NCBI GenBank assembly: GCA_947381415.1
Contig: CANCVB010000016.1
Span: 1-54,622, forward strand
Origin: Burkholderiales bacterium
Lineage (GTDB): Bacteria; Pseudomonadota; Gammaproteobacteria; Burkholderiales; Burkholderiaceae_C
Reading direction: 5' to 3'
DNA: 54,622 nt
The translations under genes were made by a program, and so were the position numbers. Within the stretch, counting starts at the first letter, position 1. Each line of letters begins with the position of its first letter. Of the stretch, positions 17,981 to 27,100 are shown in pieces. The notes below the pieces were generated by a model. It had not been told where the DNA came from and did no database searches. It worked only from the letters and a program-made list of their open reading frames with translations.

Positions 17981-19284
17981 GCCATGGCCTCTTGGGCAGG
18001 GCTGGGTTGCGCCAGCAAAGCTTGCGCCACGGCCAAACCTGCCTGGTAGCCATCTTCATGAAAACCATAGCGCATCCAAGCGCCGGCATACCAGGTGCGT
18101 TGCTGTCCTTGCAAGCGGGGCAATTCGCGCTGCGCGGCAATGGCGGCGACATCAAACACGGGATGGTCGTAGTCGTAACTGCCCAACAGGCAAGCCGCAT
18201 CGATGGGTGTGTCGGGGTTGAGCGAGACGATGACGTCTTGTTTGAATGGCAGGGGTTGCAAGCGGTTCAACCAGTAATGCAAACAAACGCGCGCGTTTTC
18301 ATGGTCGCTGGCCGTGCGTTGGTAATTCCATGCGGCCCACGCCAGACGTCGCTTGGGCATCACACGCGTGTCGGTATGCAGTACAGCGCGGTTGGCTTGA
18401 AAGCGTATCGCACCGAGCAAGGCTTGTTCATGCGCACTGGGTTGCGCCAACAGTGCCAGCGATTGATCGGCATGGGTGGCCAATACCACCTGATCGAAGC
18501 GCTCGGTGCCAGCGGCTGTGCGAATCTGCACACCTTGTGGGTCGCGGGCAATGCCCAGCACCGGTGTGTTCAAACGCTTGTCGACAATCTGGTCGGTGAT
18601 GGCTTGCACATAGTGCTTGGCGCCGCCTGCCACCGTGAACCAAGGTGGGCGGTTGTTGACTTGCAGCAAACCATGGTTGTCACAAAAACGCACCATGGTC
18701 GCCACTGGAAACTGCAGCATTTGCGAGGTAGGGCAACTCCAAATGCAGCCCAGCATGGGTAACAAATACCCTTGGCGAAAGCTCGCGCCAAATCGGTGTT
18801 CATCCAAAAACGCTTGCAACGGCTGGGTCAGTGCATCGGCCTGACCGCTTTGGGCCAAGTCGGTGGCCAGTTGGTTAAAGCGCAGAATGTCTCGCAACAG
18901 GCCCCAAAACCGGGGTTTGAACAGGTTGCGGCGTTGGGCAAACACGCTGTTGAGGTTGGCGCCATTCCACTCCAAGGGCTGGCCCGTGTCGTCCCACTGC
19001 GCTTGCACCGAAAACGACATGTCAGACGGTGCCGTGCGGATATTCAGGCTTTGGAACAAAGCGATCAGCCCTGGGTAGGTGCGTTGGTTGTAGACCAAAA
19101 ACCCCGTGTCCACTCCATGGGTGACCAGCCCTTGGGCGCTGGGCAAAGTGACATCTACCGTGTGGGTATGGCCACCAAAGTAACTGCCCGCCTCGAACAA
19201 GCTGACATCGGCATGGCTGTTGAGGTGGTGGGCGGCCGATAAACCAGCGATGCCCGAACCGATCACCGCTACCCTTTGACGCAT
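17977..19284 (-). CDS. FAD-dependent amine-oxidase-like oxidoreductase
   Basis: A 435-residue flavoprotein. The dinucleotide-binding start is VAVIGSGIAGLSAAHHLN with the ribose-binding acid in VSLFEAGSYFGGHTHTVDV. The body resembles the NAD(P)-binding/amine oxidase family seen in CFA operons (VDTGFLVYNQRTYPGLIALF, then AGGAKHYVQAI and VVLATHADQSLALL). The ending is YAGAWMRYGFHEDGYQAGLA. In related operons it is proposed to oxidise or desaturate methylated membrane fatty acids. Its start overlaps the glutathione peroxidase stop by one base. Confidence 0.88.
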   Translation of the reverse strand: MRQRVAVIGSGIAGLSAAHHLNSHADVSLFEAGSYFGGHTHTVDVTLPSAQGLVTHGVDTGFLVYNQRTYPGLIALFQSLNIRTAPSDMSFSVQAQWDDTGQPLEWNGANLNSVFAQRRNLFKPRFWGLLRDILRFNQLATDLAQSGQADALTQPLQAFLDEHRFGASFRQGYLLPMLGCIWSCPTSQMLQFPVATMVRFCDNHGLLQVNNRPPWFTVAGGAKHYVQAITDQIVDKRLNTPVLGIARDPQGVQIRTAAGTERFDQVVLATHADQSLALLAQPSAHEQALLGAIRFQANRAVLHTDTRVMPKRRLAWAAWNYQRTASDHENARVCLHYWLNRLQPLPFKQDVIVSLNPDTPIDAACLLGSYDYDHPVFDVAAIAAQRELPRLQGQQRTWYAGAWMRYGFHEDGYQAGLAVAQALLAQPSPAQEAMA

Positions 19285-19901
19285 CAGTTCACTCGCGTGG
19301 CCAACAACTTCTCAACCTCGGCCAAAAAGGCCTTGTCCATGGGGTCGGTGGTGCTGCCGTAACTTTTGACCTGTTTGCCGTCGCGGCTGATGAGGTACTT
19401 GTAAAAGTTCCACTTGGGTGCGGTGTCGGTTAACTGGGTGAGTTGTTTGAACAAGGGAGACGCGTCACTGCCACGCACCGTGGTTTTATTGAACATGGGG
19501 AATTTCACACCGTAGGTGTTTTCACAAAAGTCGGCGATCTTTTGGTTGTTGCCGGGTTCTTGCGAGAAATCGTTGGAAGGGAAACCCAGCACCACCAAGC
19601 CTTTGTCTTTGTATTTGTCGTACAGCGCTTCTAAAGATTTGTATTGCGGCGTGAAACCGCAATAGCTCGCGGTGTTGACCACTACCACCACTTGGCCCGC
19701 GTACTGGCAAAGGTTTTGGGGCTTTTCATCTTGCAAACGTTCGACGGTTTGGCGCAGAAGCGAGGGGCAATCTGCCTGGGCTGCGGGCGCGTTGTTGTTG
19801 CTGGGTTTGGTGTCACCGGCATAAGCCCCGCTTGTGCCAATGCAGACCATAAGCAGGCCGCGATACAAGAGAGTCAGCAAAGCTTGGTTCAGTGTTTTCA
19901 T
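19284..19901 (-). CDS. Exported glutathione peroxidase, first gene of the operon
   Basis: A 205-residue peroxidase of the GPx/BtuE family. The active-site motif NTASYCGFTPQYKSLEALYD has Cys in place of selenocysteine, and LGFPSNDFSQEPG carries the catalytic Gln/Asn region with KWNFYKYLI later. A signal peptide of about 28 residues (MKTLNQALLTLLYRGLLMVC then IGTSGAYA) predicts a periplasmic location, unlike most bacterial GPx, which are cytoplasmic. It heads the FAD/DUF1365/CFA operon and starts 75 bases from the divergent MerR-type regulator. Reduction of lipid peroxides at the outer face of the inner membrane is the inferred role. Confidence 0.9.
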   Translation of the reverse strand: MKTLNQALLTLLYRGLLMVCIGTSGAYAGDTKPSNNNAPAAQADCPSLLRQTVERLQDEKPQNLCQYAGQVVVVVNTASYCGFTPQYKSLEALYDKYKDKGLVVLGFPSNDFSQEPGNNQKIADFCENTYGVKFPMFNKTTVRGSDASPLFKQLTQLTDTAPKWNFYKYLISRDGKQVKSYGSTTDPMDKAFLAEVEKLLATRVN

Positions 19902-19929
19902 GGGGGTATCCCTGCAGGTTTTGTGCTAT

Positions 19930-19940
19930 TGTCTACGACA
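19930..19940. promoter_or_regulatory. Short palindrome in the operon/regulator divergent region
   Basis: TGTC at 19930-19933 and GACA at 19937-19940 form an inverted repeat around TAC, inside the 75-base region between the peroxidase and MerR-type genes. MerR-family regulators bind such short dyads between promoter elements. Flanking this, GGGGTAT (19903-19909) and ATACCCC (19969-19975) form a wider symmetrical pair next to the two starts. I could not place convincing -35/-10 boxes on either strand. Confidence 0.35.
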
Positions 19941-19976
19941 TACTGAGAGCGCCGTCTTCACAAAGAGAATACCCCT

Positions 19977-20921
19977 ATGAATTTACGCGATGACAACGCT
20001 TCGCAGTTGCAATTCTCTATTGCTGCGGTTGAGCGTGATACGGGCATAGGCAAGGATACCCTCAGGGTCTGGGAGCGTCGCTACGGTTTTCCCAACCCAG
20101 GGCGCGACCATTTTGATGAACGCAGCTATCCACTGGCGCAAGTTGAAAAGCTTCGCATCATCAAACGCTTGTTGGACGCGGGACACCGCCCGGGGCAGGT
20201 GGTGGCTTTGCCCGTCGAAGAACTGCAACGCATCACCGAGTCCTTGATGGCCGCCCCGCTGCATTTGGCCCGCCACAAAGAAGGTGAGGGACATCGCTTG
20301 GACGAGGCCATGGGCTTGTTGCGCCGCCACGATATTGACGGCTTGCGCGGGCATTTGCACCAAGCGGTTGCCAGCATGGGCGTGAACCGTTTTGTCACTG
20401 AGTTGTTGGCCCCTTTGAATGCCATGGTCGGCGACGCGTGGATGCGCGCCGAGCTCCAAGTCTTTGAAGAACATTTGTACACCGAGTGCGCCACCGGCGT
20501 TTTGCGCCAAGCCATACACCAACTCAATGGCCATGCCCAACAACGCCAGCCACGCGTGTTGCTCACCACTTTTCCGCAGGAAGAGCATGCTGTTGGCTTG
20601 TTGATGGCTGAAAGCATTTTGGTTTTGCAAGGCTGCCACTGTTTGCCCATGGGCGTGAAAACGCCATTGAGCGATATTGCCAAAGCCGTGGACATACACC
20701 AGCCCGACATCGTCGCCCTGAGTTTTAGCGTCAGCCAAAACCCCAACCATGTGCTCGATGGTTTGGCCGAGCTACGCCGCCTGTTGCCTGCGCAGGTTGA
20801 AATTTGGGCCGGCGGGCGCGCCCCTGTGTTGCAGCGTCGCCCCCCACCTGGGGTAACCGTGATTGCCGACTTGTTGCACATCGAAGCGCAAGTTCAACGC
20901 TGGCGCGCGCAACACGCATGA
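19977..20921 (+). CDS. MerR-family regulator with cobalamin-binding domain (CarH/LitR-like)
   Basis: A 314-residue regulator. Residues about 12-85 are a MerR winged-helix domain (IAAVERDTGIGKDTLRVWER). Residues about 107-185 are the B12-binding four-helix cap and 190-310 the Rossmann B12 domain. The Wx9EH signature of CarH-type adenosylcobalamin photoreceptors is present as Trp155, Glu165 and His166. The E-x-H-x-x-G-L motif supplying the lower cobalt ligand is at 202-208 with His204. CarH and LitR proteins repress promoters in the dark as AdoCbl tetramers and release DNA in light. The gene is divergent from the peroxidase/FAD/CFA operon, which it probably controls together with itself. Its stop overlaps the rfaE2 start by four bases. 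Confidence 0.88.
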   Translation: MNLRDDNASQLQFSIAAVERDTGIGKDTLRVWERRYGFPNPGRDHFDERSYPLAQVEKLRIIKRLLDAGHRPGQVVALPVEELQRITESLMAAPLHLARHKEGEGHRLDEAMGLLRRHDIDGLRGHLHQAVASMGVNRFVTELLAPLNAMVGDAWMRAELQVFEEHLYTECATGVLRQAIHQLNGHAQQRQPRVLLTTFPQEEHAVGLLMAESILVLQGCHCLPMGVKTPLSDIAKAVDIHQPDIVALSFSVSQNPNHVLDGLAELRRLLPAQVEIWAGGRAPVLQRRPPPGVTVIADLLHIEAQVQRWRAQHA

Positions 20922-21421
20922 ACAACGCCAGCGGCTTTGCCGCCAAACTGTGCGAAGACGCAGATGCGCTGGCGCGTGTGCAAGCGCTGCGCCCGCTCGG
21001 TCCGGTGGTGTTCACCAATGGTGTCTTTGATGTCTTGCACCGCGGCCACGCCACTTACCTTGAGCAAGCGCGCGCGCTGGGCGGCTCCTTGGTGGTCGGT
21101 GTCAACACCGATGCGTCTGCCAAGCGTTTGGGCAAAGGCCCTGAGCGCCCTTTGAACCCTCAGTTCGACCGGGCTTTGTTACTGGCCGCACTGGCGTCGG
21201 TCAGCCTGGTGTTGTGGTTTGATGAAGATACGCCCGTTAGCTTGATTGAACGCTTGCGCCCCGATGTGTATGTCAAAGGGGGCGATTACGACATGGAAAC
21301 TTTGCAAGAAACCGCCAGCGTTCGCCGCTGGGGCGGGCGTGCGGTGGCGATTCCATTTGTCAGCGGTTATTCCACCAGCGCGTTGGTCACGAAAATACAA
21401 AGCGCCACAAAGCCTCAATAG
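20918..21421 (+). CDS. rfaE2: D-glycero-beta-D-manno-heptose 1-phosphate adenylyltransferase
   Basis: A 167-residue nucleotidyltransferase equal to the C-terminal half of E. coli HldE, making ADP-heptose for lipopolysaccharide core. It has the HxGH-type motif in VFTNGVFDVLHRGHATYLEQ, then VVGVNTDASAKRLGKGPERP, RPDVYVKGGDY, and the ending PFVSGYSTSALVTKI. The kinase half is not fused, as is usual in Burkholderiales. The ATG at 20918 overlaps the MerR gene stop (ATGA) and matches the family start. The 3' end overlaps convergent glnE by 35 bases. Confidence 0.92.
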   Translation: MNNASGFAAKLCEDADALARVQALRPLGPVVFTNGVFDVLHRGHATYLEQARALGGSLVVGVNTDASAKRLGKGPERPLNPQFDRALLLAALASVSLVLWFDEDTPVSLIERLRPDVYVKGGDYDMETLQETASVRRWGGRAVAIPFVSGYSTSALVTKIQSATKPQ

Positions 21422-24074
21422 CCTGCCTTTCGGTCGTGACTTCCTCGGGCGGCAAACGTGCAGGTACCTCGTCCAAGCGAGCGCGGTGTTGTAATTGCCG
21501 CAGCACGCGGTAAGCATCGGCGGCGGCTTGCCCCATGCCCGACGGCAACAAACCAACCGATTCCGCATATGCCAGCAGCGCGATATTGCCGATGTTTTCA
21601 GCCAGGCGTGGGTGTGTACAGGCATGCGCCAGCACCAAATACTGCACCGCAAATTCGACATCAATCATCCCGCCGGGACTTTGCTTGAAGTCAAAGAGAT
21701 TGCTTGGCAAGGCTTGCGCTATGCGCATCTTCTCGCGCATGGCCACCACTTCCTGCGCCAGCGCTGCGGTATCGCGCACTGCGCACAAGACCTCGCTGCG
21801 TACCGCTTCAAACGGTGCGCGCAAACTGTCTGCGCCCACGCAAAACCGCGCGCGCGACATGGCTTGGTGTTCCCATACCAAAGCGGTGTTGGAGCCGCGC
21901 TGTCTTTGGTAATCGGCAAACGACTCCCAGGAACTCACCAACAAACCGGCGTTGCCGTTGGGCCGCAATGCCGTGTCGATTTCATAGACATCGCCTTCAC
22001 CGGTTTTGATGGTCAACCATTGGATCAATTTGCGGGCAAATGCCGCGTAAATATCTCCCGCTTGCGGATGGGCATCTTGGTAAATGAAAACAATGTCCAA
22101 GTCGCTGCCATAGCCCAGTTCTTTGCCGCCCCATTTGCCATAACCCAGTACCGCAAAGCAAGGTAATTCACGGTGACGGTTTTTCAAGCGTGCCCAGACC
22201 CACATCGCCGCCACTTCGACCAAGGTATCGGCGAGCAAACTCAAATCGTCAGCCACTTGTTCCACGCGCAATCGCCCCTCCACATCGCGCGCGAGCGTCA
22301 ACAAGGTTTCCGCGTGGTGTGCCCGACGCAGCACATTGAGCAGGCTTTCCTCGTCGTCACCGCCTTGGCTGCTCAAGGCCGCGTACCGGGCTTGCAAATG
22401 GCGGCGCAGTTGCAACGCATCCAAGCGCTCGTTCAATACCTCGGGGTTGGCCAACTCATCAATCACCCCAGGGTGGGTACGCAAATAGCGTGCTGCCCAC
22501 TGCGCCGAACCCAGCAGGCGTAACAACTGGGCATGCACTTGAGGACGCTCAAGCAACAACGCCAAATAGGTTTCGCGCCGGAGCAAGGGTTCCATCCAAT
22601 CGCTCCAGCGCAACGCGGCCTCTTCACTGATGAGGCCTTGGTTGAGCCAGGCTTGGGTGCGTTGCACCAACCGCAGCAAACGTGCGCGGGCCTCTTCGCG
22701 CAATGCCAACACCCGAGGCAGTGCGGGCCACGTTGCCATGCGGGCCTGAAACTGGGGCGACAAGCCTTCGAGCACGCCAGCCCAGTCTGGCGGGATGGCT
22801 GGCGCTGATGCGGTGTTGGTCCCTGGGGTTTCACCCTGACCGAGCAGGTGCTCAAACTCATGTGCAACACGCTCGCGGTGCTGCTGCAATTGTTCCGCCA
22901 GGGCGGCACTGTCAGCCAGTCCCAAGGTGTGGGCAATCCAATGCAAATCCTGTTGGTCACTGGGCAGGCGGTGGGTTTGTTGGTCATCCAGGTATTGAAT
23001 GCGGTGCTCCACCCTACGCAACAACACATAGGCTTCGTGCAGGGCTTGGGCGGTGTCGGCCGGCATGAGACGCGCACGCACCAAACTCTGCAGCGTGTCT
23101 AAAGTGGCACGCTCGCGCAATTCGGGGAACTGTCCACCGCGCACCACCTGCAACAGTTGCACCGTGAACTCAATTTCCCGAATGCCACCACGACCCAGTT
23201 TCACATCGTTGGCGCGCTCAGGACGGCCTGCGCTCAAGCGCAGCGACTGGGCACGAATCTGTTGGTGCAACACGCGCAATGCCTCAAACACGTTGTAGTC
23301 GAGGTAACGGCGAAACACAAAAGGGGTGACGATGTCGCGCAAGGCCTTGACCTGGTCTGTGCACGCCATCGGCGCGACCACCCGTGCTTTGAGCCAGGCC
23401 AGGCGTTCCCATTCGCGCCCTTGCACCTGAAAGTACGTCTCCAGGGCCTCGAGCGATACCACGCTGTGGCCTGATTCGCCATTCGGTCGCAAAGCCAAGT
23501 CCATGCGAAACACTTGCCCGTGTTCGGTGGTGTCTCCGATCAAGGCGTAAAGCTGCTTGACCACTTTGTCGAAATAACTGTGGTTGCTGACCACGCCACG
23601 CCCGTTGTCTAGGCCTTGGGTTTGGCCGTCTTCATCGAACACGTAGACCAAATCAATATCGCTGGACACATTCAACTCGGCAGCGCCGAGTTTGCCCATG
23701 CCCACCACCCACAATGTGGCGCGGTTGCCCAGTGCCGTCATCGGCGCACCATGGCGCAAATCGACGCGCGCTTGGGCTTCTTGCAAGGCCGTGTCCAAGC
23801 TGAATTCGGCCAACCAGGTCATGCTTTGGGTGATGGTTTGCAAAGCCGCATGGTGTTCGGTATCGAGGACCACCAGTCGTTCAAGCACCAATTGACGCAA
23901 GACGCGCAGTGCATCTGCCACCTCGGGAAACTTCTGGCGCAATGCCGTGTAGGTGGCTGCAAGCAGCGCAGGCGTGGGCTCACCCGCAGGCAGCAGCGGC
24001 AGTTCTGTGGCGTAGCGGCGGCGCAGGCGTTGCACCAACCGCGAGCCTTGTGAATAACGTGCGCCAATGGTCAT
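21387..24074 (-). CDS. glnE: Glutamine synthetase adenylyltransferase/adenylyl-removing enzyme
   Basis: An 895-residue bifunctional GlnE that adenylylates and deadenylylates glutamine synthetase in response to PII and glutamine. It contains two nucleotidyltransferase domains. The N-terminal one has GMGKLGAAELNVSSDIDLVY near residue 130, and the C-terminal one has LGYGKWGGKELGYGSDLDIV near 650, each with the GS...DxD pattern. Between them lies the helical regulatory region, with RLGRGGIREIEF-like sequence (KLGRGGIREIEFTVQLLQV). Length is normal. The ATG at 24074 is about 60 bases from the divergent YhdP gene. Confidence 0.96.
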   Translation of the reverse strand: MTIGARYSQGSRLVQRLRRRYATELPLLPAGEPTPALLAATYTALRQKFPEVADALRVLRQLVLERLVVLDTEHHAALQTITQSMTWLAEFSLDTALQEAQARVDLRHGAPMTALGNRATLWVVGMGKLGAAELNVSSDIDLVYVFDEDGQTQGLDNGRGVVSNHSYFDKVVKQLYALIGDTTEHGQVFRMDLALRPNGESGHSVVSLEALETYFQVQGREWERLAWLKARVVAPMACTDQVKALRDIVTPFVFRRYLDYNVFEALRVLHQQIRAQSLRLSAGRPERANDVKLGRGGIREIEFTVQLLQVVRGGQFPELRERATLDTLQSLVRARLMPADTAQALHEAYVLLRRVEHRIQYLDDQQTHRLPSDQQDLHWIAHTLGLADSAALAEQLQQHRERVAHEFEHLLGQGETPGTNTASAPAIPPDWAGVLEGLSPQFQARMATWPALPRVLALREEARARLLRLVQRTQAWLNQGLISEEAALRWSDWMEPLLRRETYLALLLERPQVHAQLLRLLGSAQWAARYLRTHPGVIDELANPEVLNERLDALQLRRHLQARYAALSSQGGDDEESLLNVLRRAHHAETLLTLARDVEGRLRVEQVADDLSLLADTLVEVAAMWVWARLKNRHRELPCFAVLGYGKWGGKELGYGSDLDIVFIYQDAHPQAGDIYAAFARKLIQWLTIKTGEGDVYEIDTALRPNGNAGLLVSSWESFADYQRQRGSNTALVWEHQAMSRARFCVGADSLRAPFEAVRSEVLCAVRDTAALAQEVVAMREKMRIAQALPSNLFDFKQSPGGMIDVEFAVQYLVLAHACTHPRLAENIGNIALLAYAESVGLLPSGMGQAAADAYRVLRQLQHRARLDEVPARLPPEEVTTERQAIEALWRFVFS

Positions 24075-24135
24075 GTGTCAAATAGTATGCGCTTGTGAGG
24101 AATTGCAAGTCATAATTCTGAAGAATCCTGCAGCC

Positions 24136-27100
24136 ATGCCGACCGCCAACGATATGCCCATTGTCACCGCCAAACCCTCAACGGCTTGGTTGGTTTACGC
24201 GCGGCTGGTGAATGTGCTGTGGTGGCTGGTGCTGGGTGCCTGGGGCTTGGTGGCTTTGGCGGCGCTGACGCTGCATTTTTGGATCGTGCCCAGGGTGTTG
24301 GATTGGAAAAGTGACATCGAGGCCATGGCTTCGCGATCGCTGGGTTTGCAAGTCAGCATTGGCGGCTTGGACACCATTTCCAATGGCTGGCTGCCATCGC
24401 TAGAAGTCACCGACTTTGTGTTGCGCAATGCCGCCAATGAAGAAGTCATGCATTTGCCGCGGGTCTTGCTGTCGCTCACGCCCACCTCTTTGTTGACCTT
24501 GTCGTTAGACCGGGTAGACATCGACAGCCCTTTGGTAGAGGTGACGCGTGACAGCGATGGCCGCTGGCAAGTTGCGGGTTTGTCATTCAGCAGCACCGAG
24601 CCCTCCGAGTGGGCCGATTGGTTTTGGCGCCAACCTGCTTTGTTTGTGCACCACGGACGGGTTCGCTGGGTGGACCCTGATGCCGCTTTGCCGCCTGTCG
24701 AGCTGCAAGAGGTGGACTTGGTTTTGCGCAATGGTTTGCGTAGCCACGACTGGCGCATTGACGCGACGCCACCCACGGCATGGGGGGAACGCTTTAGCCT
24801 GCAAGGCCGTTTTCACCAGCCCTTGCTGAGTCGCCATGCCAGCGATCTACAAACCTGGAATGGCGATGTTTATGCGGTCTTCTCGCAGCTCGACATCGCA
24901 CCTGCCCAGCCCTATGTCAGCGCTTGGGTGGGCAAGGTGCTGCCGTCGGGTGAGGGTTGGTTGCGCATGTGGGCCAGCGTCAAACAAGGTCAACTCAGCA
25001 CACAGACGGTGGATATGCAATGGAAGTCCTTGCATGTCCAGCCCAGCGAACAGACCGAGGCCATGGTGCTGCATGACGTTCGCGGGCGACTGCACCACCA
25101 AGCGTGGTTGGAAGGTGTTGGGCATGACATTCGCAGCCAAGCCCTGGCCTTGACCTTGGCGGATGGTGAGCACTTGGAGTTGGGCAACAGCCGAGTGGCT
25201 TGGCGCGATGCGGGTGAGCAGTTGGCCGACGCGGGCGAAGTGCAGTTGCAGGCGTTTTCCTTGGACATGCTTTCACGCATGGCGCAACGCTTGCCGTTGG
25301 ATGCCATTTGGCGTAGCCGGCTGGCCATGGCACAGGCCAAAGGCCATGTGAAACACCTCGATATGCGTTGGTTTTTGGCCCACAGTGATGCGCCGCAGTT
25401 CAATCTGACGACCGAGGTCAGTGACTTGACGCTGCAAGCACCGAGCACGGCCAGCAAACCCGACCCCCTTGGCTGGTGGCCGGGTGTGCAGTCGGCCCAA
25501 CTCAAGCTGGCGCTGAGCGAGCACGGTGGCAAAGCCCAGTGGCAGCAACAAGGGGGTAGCCTGCAGTTGGGTGGCGTGTGGGAGAGCAGTCAAATTGCTT
25601 TGAAAGAGGCCTCGGCCGAGGTCTCTTGGGTCAAACAAGACCGGCAATGGGCGGTCACTGTGCACCAAGCCAGCATCGAGAATGCCGACTTGCAGGCACA
25701 AGCCCAAGCAAGCTGGCTGTCGGGCGACAACGCCCAGCCTTGGGGGGTGTTGGATTTACAAGCCAAGGTGGCTCGCTTAGAGGTGACCTCCTTGCACCGT
25801 TATTTGCCCTTGGCCATGGACGAGCAAGCGCGCCATTACCTGCGCGATGCTTTGCTGGCCGGACGCATCAACCAAGCCAGCATTGCGCTCAAAGGACCTT
25901 TAGACCGTTTCCCATTTGCCCGCAACAACGAAGGCGTGTTCACCCTCAAGGCGCCTTATCAGGGTTTGTCGATGCAGTACGCGCCCAGCAGTGTGATGAG
26001 CCCTGCCCAGCGGCGCGACAAACTGTCGTGGCCGGCGCTGCAACAAGCCTCTGGCGAGCTCAACCTGAACCGCAACCGTTTGTGGGTCAAAGGCACAAGT
26101 GGCGGCATTGGACAAGATGCCAGCACCACAGTCAGCAAATTGGAGGTGCAAATCGCCGATTTGCGCGACATCGTGGTCGATGTGAGCGCGCAGCTGCGTG
26201 GCAATTTGTCGGACGCCGCCCAAATACTCAAGACCTCGCCGTTGAACAGCATGACCGATCAAGCCTTGTCGCAGTTGGTCGCCACGGGTATCGCTGAGCA
26301 CCAACTGCATTTGAACGTGCCCTTGCAAAACCCAGCATTGACCAAGCTGCAAGGCAGTGTGCAACTCAATGGCAATGATGTGCAGTGGCAGCCTTCAATC
26401 CCGCGTTTCAGTAAAGTGCGTGGCACGCTCAATTACAGCGAGTCAGGTATCTCGGTCAACAATGTGCGCTTGCGTTGGCTGGGTGCCGATGCGCGTTTAG
26501 ACGGCGGTTTGCGTTTCAATGACAGCGTTGATGCAGGCCCTACGCGCTTGAGTCTGCAAGGCAGTGTCACCGCCGAAGGCTTGCGCCAATTGACCGAGCC
26601 AGCCTTGGTCTCGGGTTTTGCCGCGCACCTCACGGGCAGCACCGCATTTGTTGCCAGTTTGGGATTGCGCCGAGGGGTGCCCGAATTTTCATTCGTCAGT
26701 TCATTGCAGGGCATGGGGGTTGATTTGCCTGCGCCGCTGAACAAGCCTGCGGATGCTGCGTGGCCTGTTCGATTTGACAACGAGTTGTTACGTGTCTCGC
26801 AAACGCGCGGCAGTGCGTACTTGGAACAAAGCACCCTCAGCTTGGGGCAACTCATCACGGTCAGTTATGTGCGCGACATGACACCCCAAGTGCCTCAGGT
26901 CTTGCGCGGGCAAATTACCTTGGGCCCGGTGGCTGCGCGCAAGGACATTGCCGACGGCACGGTGTTGATGCAAGTGCAACTGCCGCATTTCAATGTGGAT
27001 GAGTGGCAACGCACCCTGGCAACTTGGTTGGGCACCAGTACCAGCGACGACAAACCGGCCAAGCCAGCGAGTGCACAAGCCTTGGCTTTTGTACCTACGC

